From positions 491,531-555,530 of the forward strand of contig NZ_RXLO01000005.1 in assembly GCF_003958645.1 (NCBI RefSeq): DNA of 64,000 bases. The letters run 5' to 3'. Below, piece after piece: positions 8,048 to 16,876 of the stretch. The first letter of the stretch is position 1. Each line of letters opens with the position of its first letter. This DNA is from Chitinophaga rhizosphaerae (GTDB lineage: Bacteria; Bacteroidota; Bacteroidia; Chitinophagales; Chitinophagaceae). A program made the position numbers and the translations under genes. Below the pieces are notes generated by a model, which saw only the letters and a list, made by a program, of their open reading frames with translations, had not been told where the DNA came from and ran no database searches.

Positions 8048-9334
8048 TTATTTGGGAAGTTTGTAATTGTTGTGGTATTCGGGCGTGATGAAGGCGTTGG
8101 CTTTTTTATTGTCGAATTTACCTTCATACGGACGATAATAAATCCGTTCCCCGGTGCGGAACGCGATGTTGCCCATCTGCGCGTTGGTAGCCACGTTGGC
8201 GCCCGTGCGGATGTCGCAGTGCAGATCGGTCAGCTTGCGGGATTTGATGACTTCCAGCCAGTTTTTGGTGTGCTTGTCCAACCCGTTGTCCTTCGCCTTG
8301 ATCCGGCTGATGCTTTCCATCTTGTCTTTCTCCGCGATCACTTCCCATCCGCCACGATCCAGTACCAGCGTGCCGTTGTTGCCGATGAAGGCGATGCCGT
8401 GGTCTCTGCCGTAGGGGCCGCCGTTGATGCCGGTAGCGTGTTCCCACTGCATGTTGAAATCATCGAACTCATAAAGGGCGGTGAGGGTGTCGGGCGTTTC
8501 GGCGGCATCGTCGGGGTAAGCGAATTTTCCGCCTGCGGCTACCACGCTTTTAGGGTTGGAGGCTTTCATGCCGTACAGCGCGTAATCGATGAGGTGAACG
8601 CCCCAGTCGGTCATGAGGCCGCCGGCGTAATCCCAGTACCAGCGGAAGTTGAAATGGAAGCGGTTGGCGTTGAATTCGCGCATCTGGGCGGGGCCGAGCC
8701 AGGTTTTATAGTCCACACCGGCCGGCGGCATGGCGTTGGCCGCCACGGGCACGGGCTTCATCCATCCCATATACGCCCAAACCTTTACCAGTCTTACCTT
8801 ACCGAGCTTCCCGGAATGTACGTAGGCGATGGCGTCGTTGAAATGGTCCATGCTGCGCTGCCATTGCCCCACCTGTACCACGCGCCCCGTCCGCTCCTGG
8901 GCGTTCACCATGGCGCGGATCTCGGCGATCGAGTTGCCGATGGGTTTTTCGACGTAGACGTCTTTGCCGGCGCTCACGGCATCTACCATCTGCAGGCAGT
9001 GCCAATGGTCGGGCGTGCCGATCACCACGGCGTCTATGTCCTTGCTTTCCAGCAGCTTGCGGTAATCGCCATAGCGTGCGGGCATTTTACCGGTTTTTTG
9101 TTGCAATTCGCCGGCCCGCTTGTTCAGGACGTTTTCGTCTACGTCGCAGAGCGCAACGCAATGGGCTTCAGGATGCTTCAACAGGGCGTTCAGGTTGCTC
9201 CAGCCCATCCCGTTCACTCCGATAACGGCGATATTGACGCGGTCGCTGGGAGCCAGCGCGCGGAGGGATGAGGGCAACAGGGCCGATCCGGCCAGGAATG
9301 CGGAAGTGCTGGACAAAAAGTTCCTTCTGTGCAT
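8048..9334 (-). CDS. Gfo/Idh/MocA family oxidoreductase, exported
   Basis: 428 residues. The N-terminus MHRRNFLSSTSAFLAG resembles a twin-arginine/lipoprotein-like export signal, as in many secreted Bacteroidota members. A Rossmann fold follows: VNIAVIGVNGMGWSN (GxGxxG-like, with GVNGMG), the NAD-sensing CDVDE, VVIGTPDHWH, and the family EKPIGNS motif with the conserved Lys. The C-terminal half (WYWDYAGGLMTDWGVHLIDYAL) is the substrate-binding sheet with the DWGxHxxD motif. It probably oxidises a sugar or glycoside, perhaps at C3, for the DUF1080 protein encoded 5 bases downstream. Other sugar dehydrogenations are possible. Confidence 0.9.
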   Translation of the reverse strand: MHRRNFLSSTSAFLAGSALLPSSLRALAPSDRVNIAVIGVNGMGWSNLNALLKHPEAHCVALCDVDENVLNKRAGELQQKTGKMPARYGDYRKLLESKDIDAVVIGTPDHWHCLQMVDAVSAGKDVYVEKPIGNSIAEIRAMVNAQERTGRVVQVGQWQRSMDHFNDAIAYVHSGKLGKVRLVKVWAYMGWMKPVPVAANAMPPAGVDYKTWLGPAQMREFNANRFHFNFRWYWDYAGGLMTDWGVHLIDYALYGMKASNPKSVVAAGGKFAYPDDAAETPDTLTALYEFDDFNMQWEHATGINGGPYGRDHGIAFIGNNGTLVLDRGGWEVIAEKDKMESISRIKAKDNGLDKHTKNWLEVIKSRKLTDLHCDIRTGANVATNAQMGNIAFRTGERIYYRPYEGKFDNKKANAFITPEYHNNYKLPK

Positions 9335-9397
9335 GTTTTCATGTTTTGACGTGGAAAAGAAAATAACTGTTAGGATGACAATATAAAAAAAATCCCG

Positions 9398-10903
9398 TTA
9401 AATTTCTTCTTCGTCTTCCGGATCTTCTGTTGTACTGAAATTCATCATGGTACCCAGCAGGTCGGAAAACCGGGTGGCATTCCCGATAGATTTCTTGCTG
9501 AGCAGCGAATGCGCCGCCAGCCCGTGGAGTACCATTTCCATGAGGAGCAGTTGTTCCTTTTTATTGGCTTTGGGGAACATTTTTTCCACCAGCTCCTTCA
9601 ACCCGGTTACCTGCTGCAATGCCGATGCGTATTCCTTGTCGGGTGCGTCCTGCAGCAACTGGAGGGCATTGCCGGCGTCGAACCACTGGATGATGGGGCG
9701 GTAGGGATTGGCGTCCTGCACGCCGGCGGCCTTGCGTTTCTTGAAGGTTTCGGGGTTGGGGAAATATTGTGCGAACGTGGTGCGGAGACTTTTGTCGAGC
9801 AGGTTGAGGGCCACCTGGAGCGGACCTTCCTGTTCGCCTTCGTACACCAGTTCGATCTTGCCGGTGATGGCGGGAACGATGCTTTGGAGGTCGCTGATGC
9901 GGACGTAGGTGGAGGGCTCGCTGTGCAGGAGGGTCCGCCGTTCCGCGGAGCTCACGGCATTTTCGAACGCGGCGATGGTCAAACGGGCGGAAACCCCGCT
10001 TTTCTTGTCCACATATTCACTTCCCCGCGCCTCGAACGCCACTTGCTCGATGATCCTTTTGATCAGGTCGGGTATCGTCACTTTGCCTTGCTGCTCTTCA
10101 TGCACGGCGGCTTCCTGTTCGGTGATGAGCAAGCTGTTTTCCAGCGTTTTCGGGTAATGGGTGATGATCTGGCTTTCGATCCGGTCTTTCAGCGGCGTCA
10201 CGATGGAGCCGCGGTTGGTATAATCTTCCGGGTTGGCGGTGAAAACGAAGAGCATGTCGAGCGGCATTCTCACTTTGAACCCCCGGATCTGTATATCCCC
10301 TTCCTGCAGGATGTTGAACAGCGCCACCTGGATGCGCGCCTGCAGGTCGGGCAGCTCGTTGATGACGAAGATCCCCCGGTTCGAGCGTGGAATGATCCCG
10401 AAATGGATCACCCGTTCGTCGGCATAACTGAGTTTTTCATTCGCCGCCTTTATGGGGTCTACGTCGCCGATGAGATCGGCTACGGAAACATCAGGCGTGG
10501 CGAGCTTTTCGCCGTACCGCGCCTCCCGCGGGATCCATTCGATGGGCGTTTCGTCGCCCATTTTGGCGACGAGGTCGCGCGCGTAGCGGGAGAGGGGCGC
10601 ATACGGGTGATCGTTGACTTCCGATCCGGCCACTACGGGCACGAACTCGTCGAGCAAATCGACCATCTGCCGCGCCATACGTGTTTTTGCCTGTCCGCGA
10701 AGGCCGAGGAAGAGGATATTGTGGCGGGAAAGCAGGGCCCTTTCGGTGTCGGGGATCACGGTATCGTCGTACCCGATGATACCCGGGAAAGTGCCTTCCT
10801 TTCTTTTGAGTTTGGCGATAAGGTTCTGTCTGATCTCTTCTTTGACGGACTTTTGCTGATGTCCGCTCTTCTTTAGTGCGCCGAGCGTTTTGATTTGTTC
10901 CAT
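9398..10903 (-). CDS. ChlI/MoxR-like AAA+ ATPase (magnesium-chelatase-like)
   Basis: 501 residues. The Walker A is GLRGQAKT (residues 67-74), with Ala in place of the third Gly as in several MoxR/RavA proteins. A Walker B-like segment occurs in RGIFVINELPDL, sensor 1 in FVFTANPEDYTNRG, and an arginine-finger region in PLKDRIESQI. The long insert and the GDVDPIKAANEKLSY segment resemble the ChlI subunit of magnesium chelatase. No porphyrin pathway is nearby. Its start is 4 bases from the stop of the VWA gene upstream, so the two probably form an AAA+/VWA remodelling complex of unknown client. Confidence 0.88.
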   Translation of the reverse strand: MEQIKTLGALKKSGHQQKSVKEEIRQNLIAKLKRKEGTFPGIIGYDDTVIPDTERALLSRHNILFLGLRGQAKTRMARQMVDLLDEFVPVVAGSEVNDHPYAPLSRYARDLVAKMGDETPIEWIPREARYGEKLATPDVSVADLIGDVDPIKAANEKLSYADERVIHFGIIPRSNRGIFVINELPDLQARIQVALFNILQEGDIQIRGFKVRMPLDMLFVFTANPEDYTNRGSIVTPLKDRIESQIITHYPKTLENSLLITEQEAAVHEEQQGKVTIPDLIKRIIEQVAFEARGSEYVDKKSGVSARLTIAAFENAVSSAERRTLLHSEPSTYVRISDLQSIVPAITGKIELVYEGEQEGPLQVALNLLDKSLRTTFAQYFPNPETFKKRKAAGVQDANPYRPIIQWFDAGNALQLLQDAPDKEYASALQQVTGLKELVEKMFPKANKKEQLLLMEMVLHGLAAHSLLSKKSIGNATRFSDLLGTMMNFSTTEDPEDEEEI

Positions 10904-10907
10904 GTCT

Positions 10908-12002
10908 TTACAACTTTTTCCTTTTCCCGCTCTCGAAATCGTGGAACAGGAACTGTCCCAGGTTATCGGTCCCGGAGAAAAATGCTTTACCGTTATTGGT
11001 TTCCGTGAATTCGTTGACGAATTGCTGCAGCCACGGGTCGGTGGCTACCATGAAGGTGGTGATGGGGATTTTCAGTTTTTTGCATTGGGCGGCGAGGTTG
11101 AGCGTCCGGTTGAGGATTTTCCTGTCGAGCCCGAAGCTGTTTTTATAATACTGTTTCCCCTGTTTGAGGCAGGTCGGCTTCCCGTCGGTGATCATGAAGA
11201 TCTGTTTGTTGGGATTGCGCCTGCGGCGGAGGAGGTCCATCGCCAGTTCCAGCCCCGCCACGGTATTGGTGTGGAACGGCCCGACCTGCAGGTACGGCAA
11301 ATCCTTGATCTCGATCTGCCAGGCGTCGTTCCCGAACACGATAATGTCCAGCGTATCCTTCGGATACCGGGTGGTGATGAGCTCGCTGAGCGCCATGGCC
11401 ACTTTCTTGGCCGGCGTGATGCGGTCTTCGCCGTAGAGGATCATGGAATGGGAGATGTCGATCATGAGGACGGTCGACGTTTGCGTCTTGAAATCCGTTT
11501 CGCGGATCTCCAGATCGTCCTGCTGCATGGAAAACGTCTCGATACCGTGGTTGATCTGCGCATTGCGGATGGAAGCCGTCATGTCTATCTGCTCCAGCGC
11601 GTCGCCGAAGAGGTAGGGCCGGGTTTCGGCGTTCTGCTCGTCGCCCTGGCCGGATTTGCGGATATTATGGTCCCCGATGCGGGATTTCTTCAGTTTCCCG
11701 AAAATTTCTTCCAGCGCGCGTTTGCGGATCGATTGTTCCGTTTTGGCCGTGATGGAAATGGTGCCTTCTTCTTCATTGTCCCGGATATAACCCTTGTCTT
11801 TCAAATCCTGTATGAAATCCCCGATCCCGTATTCCTCGCTGGTCAGCTGATATTCCTTGTCCAGTTCGGTCATCCATTGCAGGGCCTCCGATACGTCGCC
11901 GCTCGTGTACGTCAGCAGCTGGGTAAATAGGTCCAGCAGCTTTTCGAACGAAGGTTGGCTGTCGTCTGACGGGTTGAAACGGGTAAATATAAACCCTTTC
12001 AT
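10908..12002 (-). CDS. VWA domain protein, ChlD/CoxE-like partner
   Basis: 364 residues. The C-terminal half is a von Willebrand A domain with a complete MIDAS: DISHS (DxSxS) in VLMIDISHSMILYGED, the Thr region around SELITTRYPKDTLDIIVFG, and the MITDGKPTC Asp. The N-terminal half is helical and carries the segment DASIRNAQINHG-like linking the AAA+ partner, as in ChlD/CoxE proteins. It lies first in a two-gene operon with the AAA+ ATPase. By family knowledge it would bind metal-dependently to a client and couple it to the ATPase. The client is not deducible here. Confidence 0.87.
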   Translation of the reverse strand: MKGFIFTRFNPSDDSQPSFEKLLDLFTQLLTYTSGDVSEALQWMTELDKEYQLTSEEYGIGDFIQDLKDKGYIRDNEEEGTISITAKTEQSIRKRALEEIFGKLKKSRIGDHNIRKSGQGDEQNAETRPYLFGDALEQIDMTASIRNAQINHGIETFSMQQDDLEIRETDFKTQTSTVLMIDISHSMILYGEDRITPAKKVAMALSELITTRYPKDTLDIIVFGNDAWQIEIKDLPYLQVGPFHTNTVAGLELAMDLLRRRRNPNKQIFMITDGKPTCLKQGKQYYKNSFGLDRKILNRTLNLAAQCKKLKIPITTFMVATDPWLQQFVNEFTETNNGKAFFSGTDNLGQFLFHDFESGKRKKL

Positions 12003-12162
12003 AGCGTACTAAATTACGGAAAAACAAAACACGCATTCGTTTGTCATGGCCGTATCACATGGGGAAATACGGCCGTCTGTCCGTAACGACTTGTAAATCT
12101 GGAAAGTACCGTGTATTTTGTACACTAATGCTTACTTACGGCAATATTTAAAATACACGTCT

Positions 12163-13005
12163 ATGATCTCAATGAGAAAATCGCTGGTGCTGTTAGGCGC
12201 GGCGGCATTAATGTTCGCGCAGCCGGTACTGGCGCAGAAGAAGGAGGCTAAACTGGGCTGGAAGCTCGGTGCGCAGGCGTATTCCTTCAATCGGTTCACC
12301 CTTTCCGAAGCCCTCGACCGCATCGATTCCTGCAAATTGCAGTATGTGGAATGCTATAACGGGCAGACCATCGGCGGCGGTATCGACGGGAAGATGGATT
12401 TCAAGATGGATGCGGCGAAGCGGCAGCAGGTGAAAGACCTCTTCAAGCAGAAAAAGAAGACCCTCGTGGCGTACGGCGTCGTTTCCCCGAACGGTGAGGA
12501 AGAATGGAAGCAGATGTTCGAGTTCGCCAAAGCGATGGGCATCCAGATCATCACGTCCGAACCGCGCCTGGCCGACCTGGACGCGCTGAGCCGCCTGGCA
12601 GACGAGTACAAGATCAAAGTGGCGTTCCACGATCACCCGAAACCGAGCCATTACTGGCATCCGGACAGCGTGCTGGTTAACATCCAGGGCCGCAGCAAAT
12701 ACCTCGGCGCCTGTGCGGACATCGGCCATTGGGTGCGTTCCGGCCTCGACCCGGTAGAATGCCTCCAGAAACTGAACGGCCATGTGTTCAGCCTGCATTT
12801 CAAAGACCTCCACGAGAAAAGCCCCAAAGGCCACGACGTGCCCTGGGGAACGGGCGTTTGCAACATTCCCGGTGTGCTGGCGGAGCTGAAGAAGCAGAAT
12901 TTCAAAGGTGTTTTCAGCGCGGAGTATGAATATCATTGGGACCGTAACTGGCCCGAGATCGCGGAAGGCGTGAAGAACGTGCGGGAAATGATCTCGAAGC
13001 TCTGA
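12163..13005 (+). CDS. Secreted sugar phosphate isomerase/epimerase-like TIM barrel
   Basis: 280 residues from the ATG at 12163; an upstream TTG-led frame (12118) is less likely because the signal peptide starts here and ends ALAQ. It has an AP-endonuclease-2-like xylose isomerase TIM barrel: GWKLGAQAYSF, LQYVECYNG, VAFHDHPKPSHYW, GACADIGHWVRSG, VFSLHFKDLHE, and the metal-ligand Glu in GVFSAEYEYHW. The exported form is common in Bacteroidota next to Gfo/Idh and DUF1080 genes, which lie about 3 kb away on the other strand. A role in 3-keto-sugar handling is an inference. The reaction is unknown. Confidence 0.88.
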   Translation: MISMRKSLVLLGAAALMFAQPVLAQKKEAKLGWKLGAQAYSFNRFTLSEALDRIDSCKLQYVECYNGQTIGGGIDGKMDFKMDAAKRQQVKDLFKQKKKTLVAYGVVSPNGEEEWKQMFEFAKAMGIQIITSEPRLADLDALSRLADEYKIKVAFHDHPKPSHYWHPDSVLVNIQGRSKYLGACADIGHWVRSGLDPVECLQKLNGHVFSLHFKDLHEKSPKGHDVPWGTGVCNIPGVLAELKKQNFKGVFSAEYEYHWDRNWPEIAEGVKNVREMISKL

Positions 13006-13027
13006 TGGAAATAGATTGTTTTGGCAG

Positions 13028-13056
13028 CGCCGGGCGGGACCGTCCGGCGTTTTTTT
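13028..13056 (+). terminator. Intrinsic terminator of the isomerase gene
   Basis: A 9-bp stem 13028-13036/13041-13049 with one G-T pair and a 4-base loop, followed by seven T, 23 bases after the stop at 13005. Confidence 0.85.
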
Positions 13057-13186
13057 GTGCCCGGGCCTATGGGCTCCAGCTTTCCCGTTTCGCTGGAACC
13101 CCGGCAAGCTACCGGCAATTCACCCTTCCACCTTTCTAAAAGGTTACCTTACAACAGCCGCGCCGCACCTCCTGGGCCGTGAAAAC

Positions 13187-13222
13187 AAAAAAGCCGGTCA
13201 ACACAACGTTAACCGGCTTTTT
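13187..13222. terminator. Bidirectional intrinsic terminator
   Basis: Stem gccggt (13193-13198) with accggc (13212-13217), flanked by six A on the left and a T run on the right, so it functions on either strand. It lies 18 bases past the stop of the minus-strand DUF2723 gene and backs up the plus-strand isomerase terminator. Confidence 0.75.
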
Positions 13223-13239
13223 CATTATCGGAAATCTCA

Positions 13240-16200
13240 TTAAGGTTTCGGAGAATCCTGGGCAGGCGCAGGAGCGTTGCCGAAGGGCTGGTTGCCTTCG
13301 AGCAGCTTCGCGCTGTCGGAAGTGAACTGCTGGTGCCATTGCTGAAGCATGGCTTTGAACTGTTCGGCACGGCGGGCATCGTCCTGCAGGTCGTTGGTGA
13401 ACTTGGAGGCCGGCAGGGCGCGGTAGTAGCGCATCTGCTGGTCGAGGTCCTTCACGATCTGTGCGGAGATGTCCTGCGCTTTCTTCGCGTCGCCGGCGAG
13501 GTAGTAAGCGTAGACGATTTCCATGCCCCAAAGGTTGTGCATGTTACCGGGCGAGGTCATGGCGTAAGGCATGTTGCCGGGCAGGAACATGGTGTCCTGG
13601 CGGTTGAGGATGGTCAGCGCCTGATCTTTCTTGCCTTCGTTTACCAGGGCAACGGCCAGTTTGGTGTGGGCGTTACGGATGGTCTGGAGCATGCGGCGGT
13701 TAGGCTCGTCGAAATATACATCGGGCACGTTTACGCTGCCGTAATGGAATTTCTCCATGATGGTCTGGAACGTGCGTTTGGTGTTCACCTGGTCGTTCAG
13801 GCCGGGCAACATCTGGTCGGGCGTGTTGCGGCGGGTGGGCGACAGGCGGTAGGTCATGCCTTCTACAGACAGGAAGTCGTTGAAACCAAGATCGATCGGC
13901 GAGGTGAAGTAGATCGGGCGCTTCCATTCGTTGGTAGCGATGATGTCGTACACGGCGAGATCGTTTTTGAAGATCATCTGTTTGCTGATGACGAACGGCA
14001 CCTGCGATTCGATGCGCGCGCTGTCGGCGGCATCTACCGTACCGTTGGCCAGTACGGCGGCCTTATTCACGGGGATGAACAGTTTCTGCGTGGGCAGGTA
14101 GTTCACTTTTTCGCCGGTGTTCAGTGGCACTTTGGCATTGTCGCTATCGTCTCCCAGGAACGCGATCACTTCTTTCAGGTTGTAGAAGCGGTCTTGCGGG
14201 ATCTTGCCGTTGTCGAAGAACATCACGTAGTTGCGGTTTTCGCCGCGGTATTGTTCCGACGTGAGGGTCATCGGGATGGCCGGGCTCTGGTTGGTGGCGT
14301 TGCGGGCCTGGTCGATGTACCAGTCCACGCCCAGGAGGCTGAGGTTGATCACGCGGATATCCGGGCGAATGCCTTCCACTTCCTGTGCGTACCAGAGCGG
14401 GTAAGTATCGTTGTCGCCCACGGTAAACAGGATGGCGTTGGGCGCGCAGGATTCGAGATAATCTTTGGCCACATCGCGGGCGATCACTTTTTTGGAACGG
14501 TCGTGATCGTCCCAGCCCTGTTGTGCCATGAGCACGGGGGCGGCGAGGAGGCCGATCACCACGGCGAGGGTAGCCGCTGCGGGGAATTTACGCTTCTCGA
14601 AGAAGCTGTAGATGCCCATCACGCCCAAACCGATCCAGATGGCGAAGGCGTAGAAAGAGCCTACGTATGCGTAGTCACGTTCACGCGGCTGGTTGCCGGC
14701 CTGGTTGAGGTACAGCACAATGGCCATACCGGTGAAAAAGAACAACAAACCTACGATCAGCGCGTCTTTCCGGTGGCGACTGTAATGGAACAGGAAGCCC
14801 AGCAGGCCGAGGAGGAAAGGCAGGAAGAAGAAGGTATTGTGCGCTTTGTTATTTTTCAGGCTATCGGGCATTTCGGACTGGTCGCCGAGGAAGATATTGT
14901 CCAGCGGTGTGATGCCGGAGAGCATATTCCCGTCGCGCGGGTTCCCGAAGCCCTGGGTATCGTTTTGTTTGCCGATGAAGTTCCATCCGAAGTAACGGAT
15001 GTACATGTGCCAAACCTGGTACCCGAGGAAGAAGCGGATGTTATCGCCGAAAGAAGGTTTTTCCCCGTCTCTCAGCCCCAGGAATGCTTTGTAATAATCG
15101 GCGTGGCCCTGGTCGTTGGAGGCGTCCCATACGCGGGGGAACAGCATCATGTCTGCCGGGGCGTATACCGGCACCTGTTTTTTACCGGCTACGATGTACT
15201 TGTTGCCTGCACGGGCGTAGATGTTGTTGGTTTCCTTGTAGGATTCCGGGCGGGCGGTGAACACCTGTCCGTAGATCAGGGGGAAATCGCCGTATTGTTC
15301 ACGACCGAGGTATCCCACGAGGGAAACCGGGTTGTCGACGTTGTACATGTCCACCGTCGGGTTGGCCGAAGAGCGGATCATGGTGGTGATGTAAGTGGAG
15401 TAGCCCATCAGCAGGAAGAAAATGCAGGCATTTACCAGCTGAACGGGGTGTTTGAGTTTGTTAAAATCGATCTTGATGCCGAAAGCCTTCACCAGGTAAG
15501 GGATGGCCAGGATGGCGATAGCGAAGATCACTCTGCCGGCGCGGGCCGCGCCGCCCGAGCCTTCGGGGAAGGCGGGGATGAGCACTACGGTGGCGATGAG
15601 GATCAGGGGCGCGTACATGCCCACTTTCGGTTTGAAATAACCGATCACGAGCAGCGCGAGTATACCTACGAAGTAGAAGATGAAACCGGAGAAGAAGGGC
15701 AGGCTGAGGGAGTTCACGAAGTAAACGTCCATCATACCGGCTACCTTAATGGTATCCTGGATAACGAATTTCTGTACCGCACCGGTGATGAGACAGCCGA
15801 CCACGAAAGCCCAGAATGCGCCCCAGCCGGTGGTTTTCCTGCTTTTCCTGAAGTACCAGATCAGAACCATGGCCGGGATGGTGAGCAGGTTGAGGAGGTG
15901 GACGCCGATGGAAAGGCCCATCATATAGGCGATCAGTACGATCCAGCGGTCGCCGTACTCGGAATCCGCGGCATGTTCCCATTTCAGCATGGCCCAGAAA
16001 ACCACGGCGGTGAAGAGGGACGACATGGCGTATACCTCGCCTTCCACTGCGGAGAACCAGAAGGAGTCGGAGAAAGTATAGGCCAGCGCACCAACGGCGC
16101 CGGCGCCCATTACCACGATCAGTTGGTTACGGCTCAGTTCGCCGCCGTGCTGCGTATAGATACGGCGGGCGAAGTGGGTGATGGTCCAGAAGAGGAACAG

Positions 16201-16464
16201 GATGGTGAAACCGCTGGAAAGGGCGCTCATGATGTTGATGCCGAGGGCTGCGGAGCCGGGTGAGAAGGGCAGGGTGAAAATCCGGCCGATCAGCACGAAC
16301 ATCGGTGCGCCGGGGGGGTGGGGTACCTGTACTTTATAGGCCGCGGAAATGAACTCGCCGCAATCCCACAGGCTTCCCGTGGCTTCCATGGTCATTAAAT
16401 AAACAGCACAGGCGATGATACACACGATCCAGCCTGTAATGTTATTAATCCTGTTAAAATTCAT
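13240..16464 (-). CDS. DUF2723 multi-pass membrane protein (GT117/TMEM260-like)
   Basis: 1074 residues. The first 340 or so hold about ten hydrophobic helices, opening with the family-typical segment LMTMEATGSLWDCGEFISAAYKL-like (MEATGSLWDCGEF, with conserved Asp/Glu), HPPGAPMFVLIGR, and SAVEGEVYAMS. A second membrane block lies around residues 545-660. The C-terminal 350 residues are soluble with TPR-like repeats (AVALVNEGKKDQALTILN). DUF2723 is related to TMEM260, a protein O-mannosyltransferase, so a lipid-linked-sugar O-glycosyltransferase acting on exported proteins is likely, though not proven here. A TAnnTTTG box at 16488-16495 lies just upstream. Confidence 0.92.
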   Translation of the reverse strand: MNFNRINNITGWIVCIIACAVYLMTMEATGSLWDCGEFISAAYKVQVPHPPGAPMFVLIGRIFTLPFSPGSAALGINIMSALSSGFTILFLFWTITHFARRIYTQHGGELSRNQLIVVMGAGAVGALAYTFSDSFWFSAVEGEVYAMSSLFTAVVFWAMLKWEHAADSEYGDRWIVLIAYMMGLSIGVHLLNLLTIPAMVLIWYFRKSRKTTGWGAFWAFVVGCLITGAVQKFVIQDTIKVAGMMDVYFVNSLSLPFFSGFIFYFVGILALLVIGYFKPKVGMYAPLILIATVVLIPAFPEGSGGAARAGRVIFAIAILAIPYLVKAFGIKIDFNKLKHPVQLVNACIFFLLMGYSTYITTMIRSSANPTVDMYNVDNPVSLVGYLGREQYGDFPLIYGQVFTARPESYKETNNIYARAGNKYIVAGKKQVPVYAPADMMLFPRVWDASNDQGHADYYKAFLGLRDGEKPSFGDNIRFFLGYQVWHMYIRYFGWNFIGKQNDTQGFGNPRDGNMLSGITPLDNIFLGDQSEMPDSLKNNKAHNTFFFLPFLLGLLGFLFHYSRHRKDALIVGLLFFFTGMAIVLYLNQAGNQPRERDYAYVGSFYAFAIWIGLGVMGIYSFFEKRKFPAAATLAVVIGLLAAPVLMAQQGWDDHDRSKKVIARDVAKDYLESCAPNAILFTVGDNDTYPLWYAQEVEGIRPDIRVINLSLLGVDWYIDQARNATNQSPAIPMTLTSEQYRGENRNYVMFFDNGKIPQDRFYNLKEVIAFLGDDSDNAKVPLNTGEKVNYLPTQKLFIPVNKAAVLANGTVDAADSARIESQVPFVISKQMIFKNDLAVYDIIATNEWKRPIYFTSPIDLGFNDFLSVEGMTYRLSPTRRNTPDQMLPGLNDQVNTKRTFQTIMEKFHYGSVNVPDVYFDEPNRRMLQTIRNAHTKLAVALVNEGKKDQALTILNRQDTMFLPGNMPYAMTSPGNMHNLWGMEIVYAYYLAGDAKKAQDISAQIVKDLDQQMRYYRALPASKFTNDLQDDARRAEQFKAMLQQWHQQFTSDSAKLLEGNQPFGNAPAPAQDSPKP

Positions 16465-16487
16465 AAGTCGATTTTAGATAATTCCGA

Positions 16488-16495
16488 CAAAAATA
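16488..16495 (-). promoter_or_regulatory. Possible -7 box of the DUF2723 gene
   Basis: On the minus strand this reads TATTTTTG, fitting the Bacteroidota -7 consensus TAnnTTTG, 24 bases upstream of the start codon. No matching TTTG was found at the usual distance, so it may be weak or coincidental in AT-rich DNA. Confidence 0.35.
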
Positions 16496-16560
16496 GAAAA
16501 ACTAAGCAATTAAGCTAATCGCCGGTACAGTTTTAACTTTTTATAAATATTTTAACACAT

Positions 16561-16857
16561 TCACACGTTTGCGGATGCGATGCGGTCGAGGCTCCAGGCC
16601 TCGGGTTTACCTGAGAACCATGGTTTTATGGTGGCCCAGGTGTTGGCAAACAGGTCGGAGTGGCGATAGGCGTCCAGCGCGTCGGGGCCGGACCAGGTGC
16701 TGTAGGTGCAGTACACGCCGGGCCGGGAGCGGTCTTTCCATAGTTCGAGGTGCGCGCATCCGGGAAACTGGCGGATATCGCTGCGGAGGGTTTCGAACAG
16801 GGATTCGAAGGCGGCGCAATGGGCGTCGGCGAAGGTGAGTTGAACGATCCGGATCAT
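16561..16857 (-). CDS. Antibiotic biosynthesis monooxygenase (ABM) family protein
   Basis: 98 residues, the normal size of a single-domain dimeric alpha/beta ferredoxin-like ABM protein. MIRIVQLTFADAHCAAFESLF is the first strand and helix, FPGCAHLELWKD the characteristic second strand, and YCTYSTWSGPDALDAYRHSDLF the conserved Trp/Tyr-rich segment before the last helix. Family members are small quinol monooxygenases, haem-degrading enzymes or simply stress-related proteins, and no function is fixed by sequence. The stop is close to the window of AT-rich DNA upstream of the DUF2723 gene. It lies 19 bases downstream of the SAM hydroxide adenosyltransferase and is probably co-transcribed with it. 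Confidence 0.87.
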   Translation of the reverse strand: MIRIVQLTFADAHCAAFESLFETLRSDIRQFPGCAHLELWKDRSRPGVYCTYSTWSGPDALDAYRHSDLFANTWATIKPWFSGKPEAWSLDRIASANV

Positions 16858-16876
16858 CGGCCGAAGATACGGATCG

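Noticed and set aside
12118..12162. TTG start extending the isomerase-like protein by 15 residues.
   Set aside because: The signal peptide starts at the ATG at 12163 or 12172; the extension is not signal-like.
13333..16263. A very long open frame (about 976 codons) on the plus strand inside the DUF2723 gene.
   Set aside because: It is the antisense shadow of a GC-rich gene; composition is His/Gly/Val/Asp-rich with no family motifs, while the minus strand encodes a clear membrane protein.
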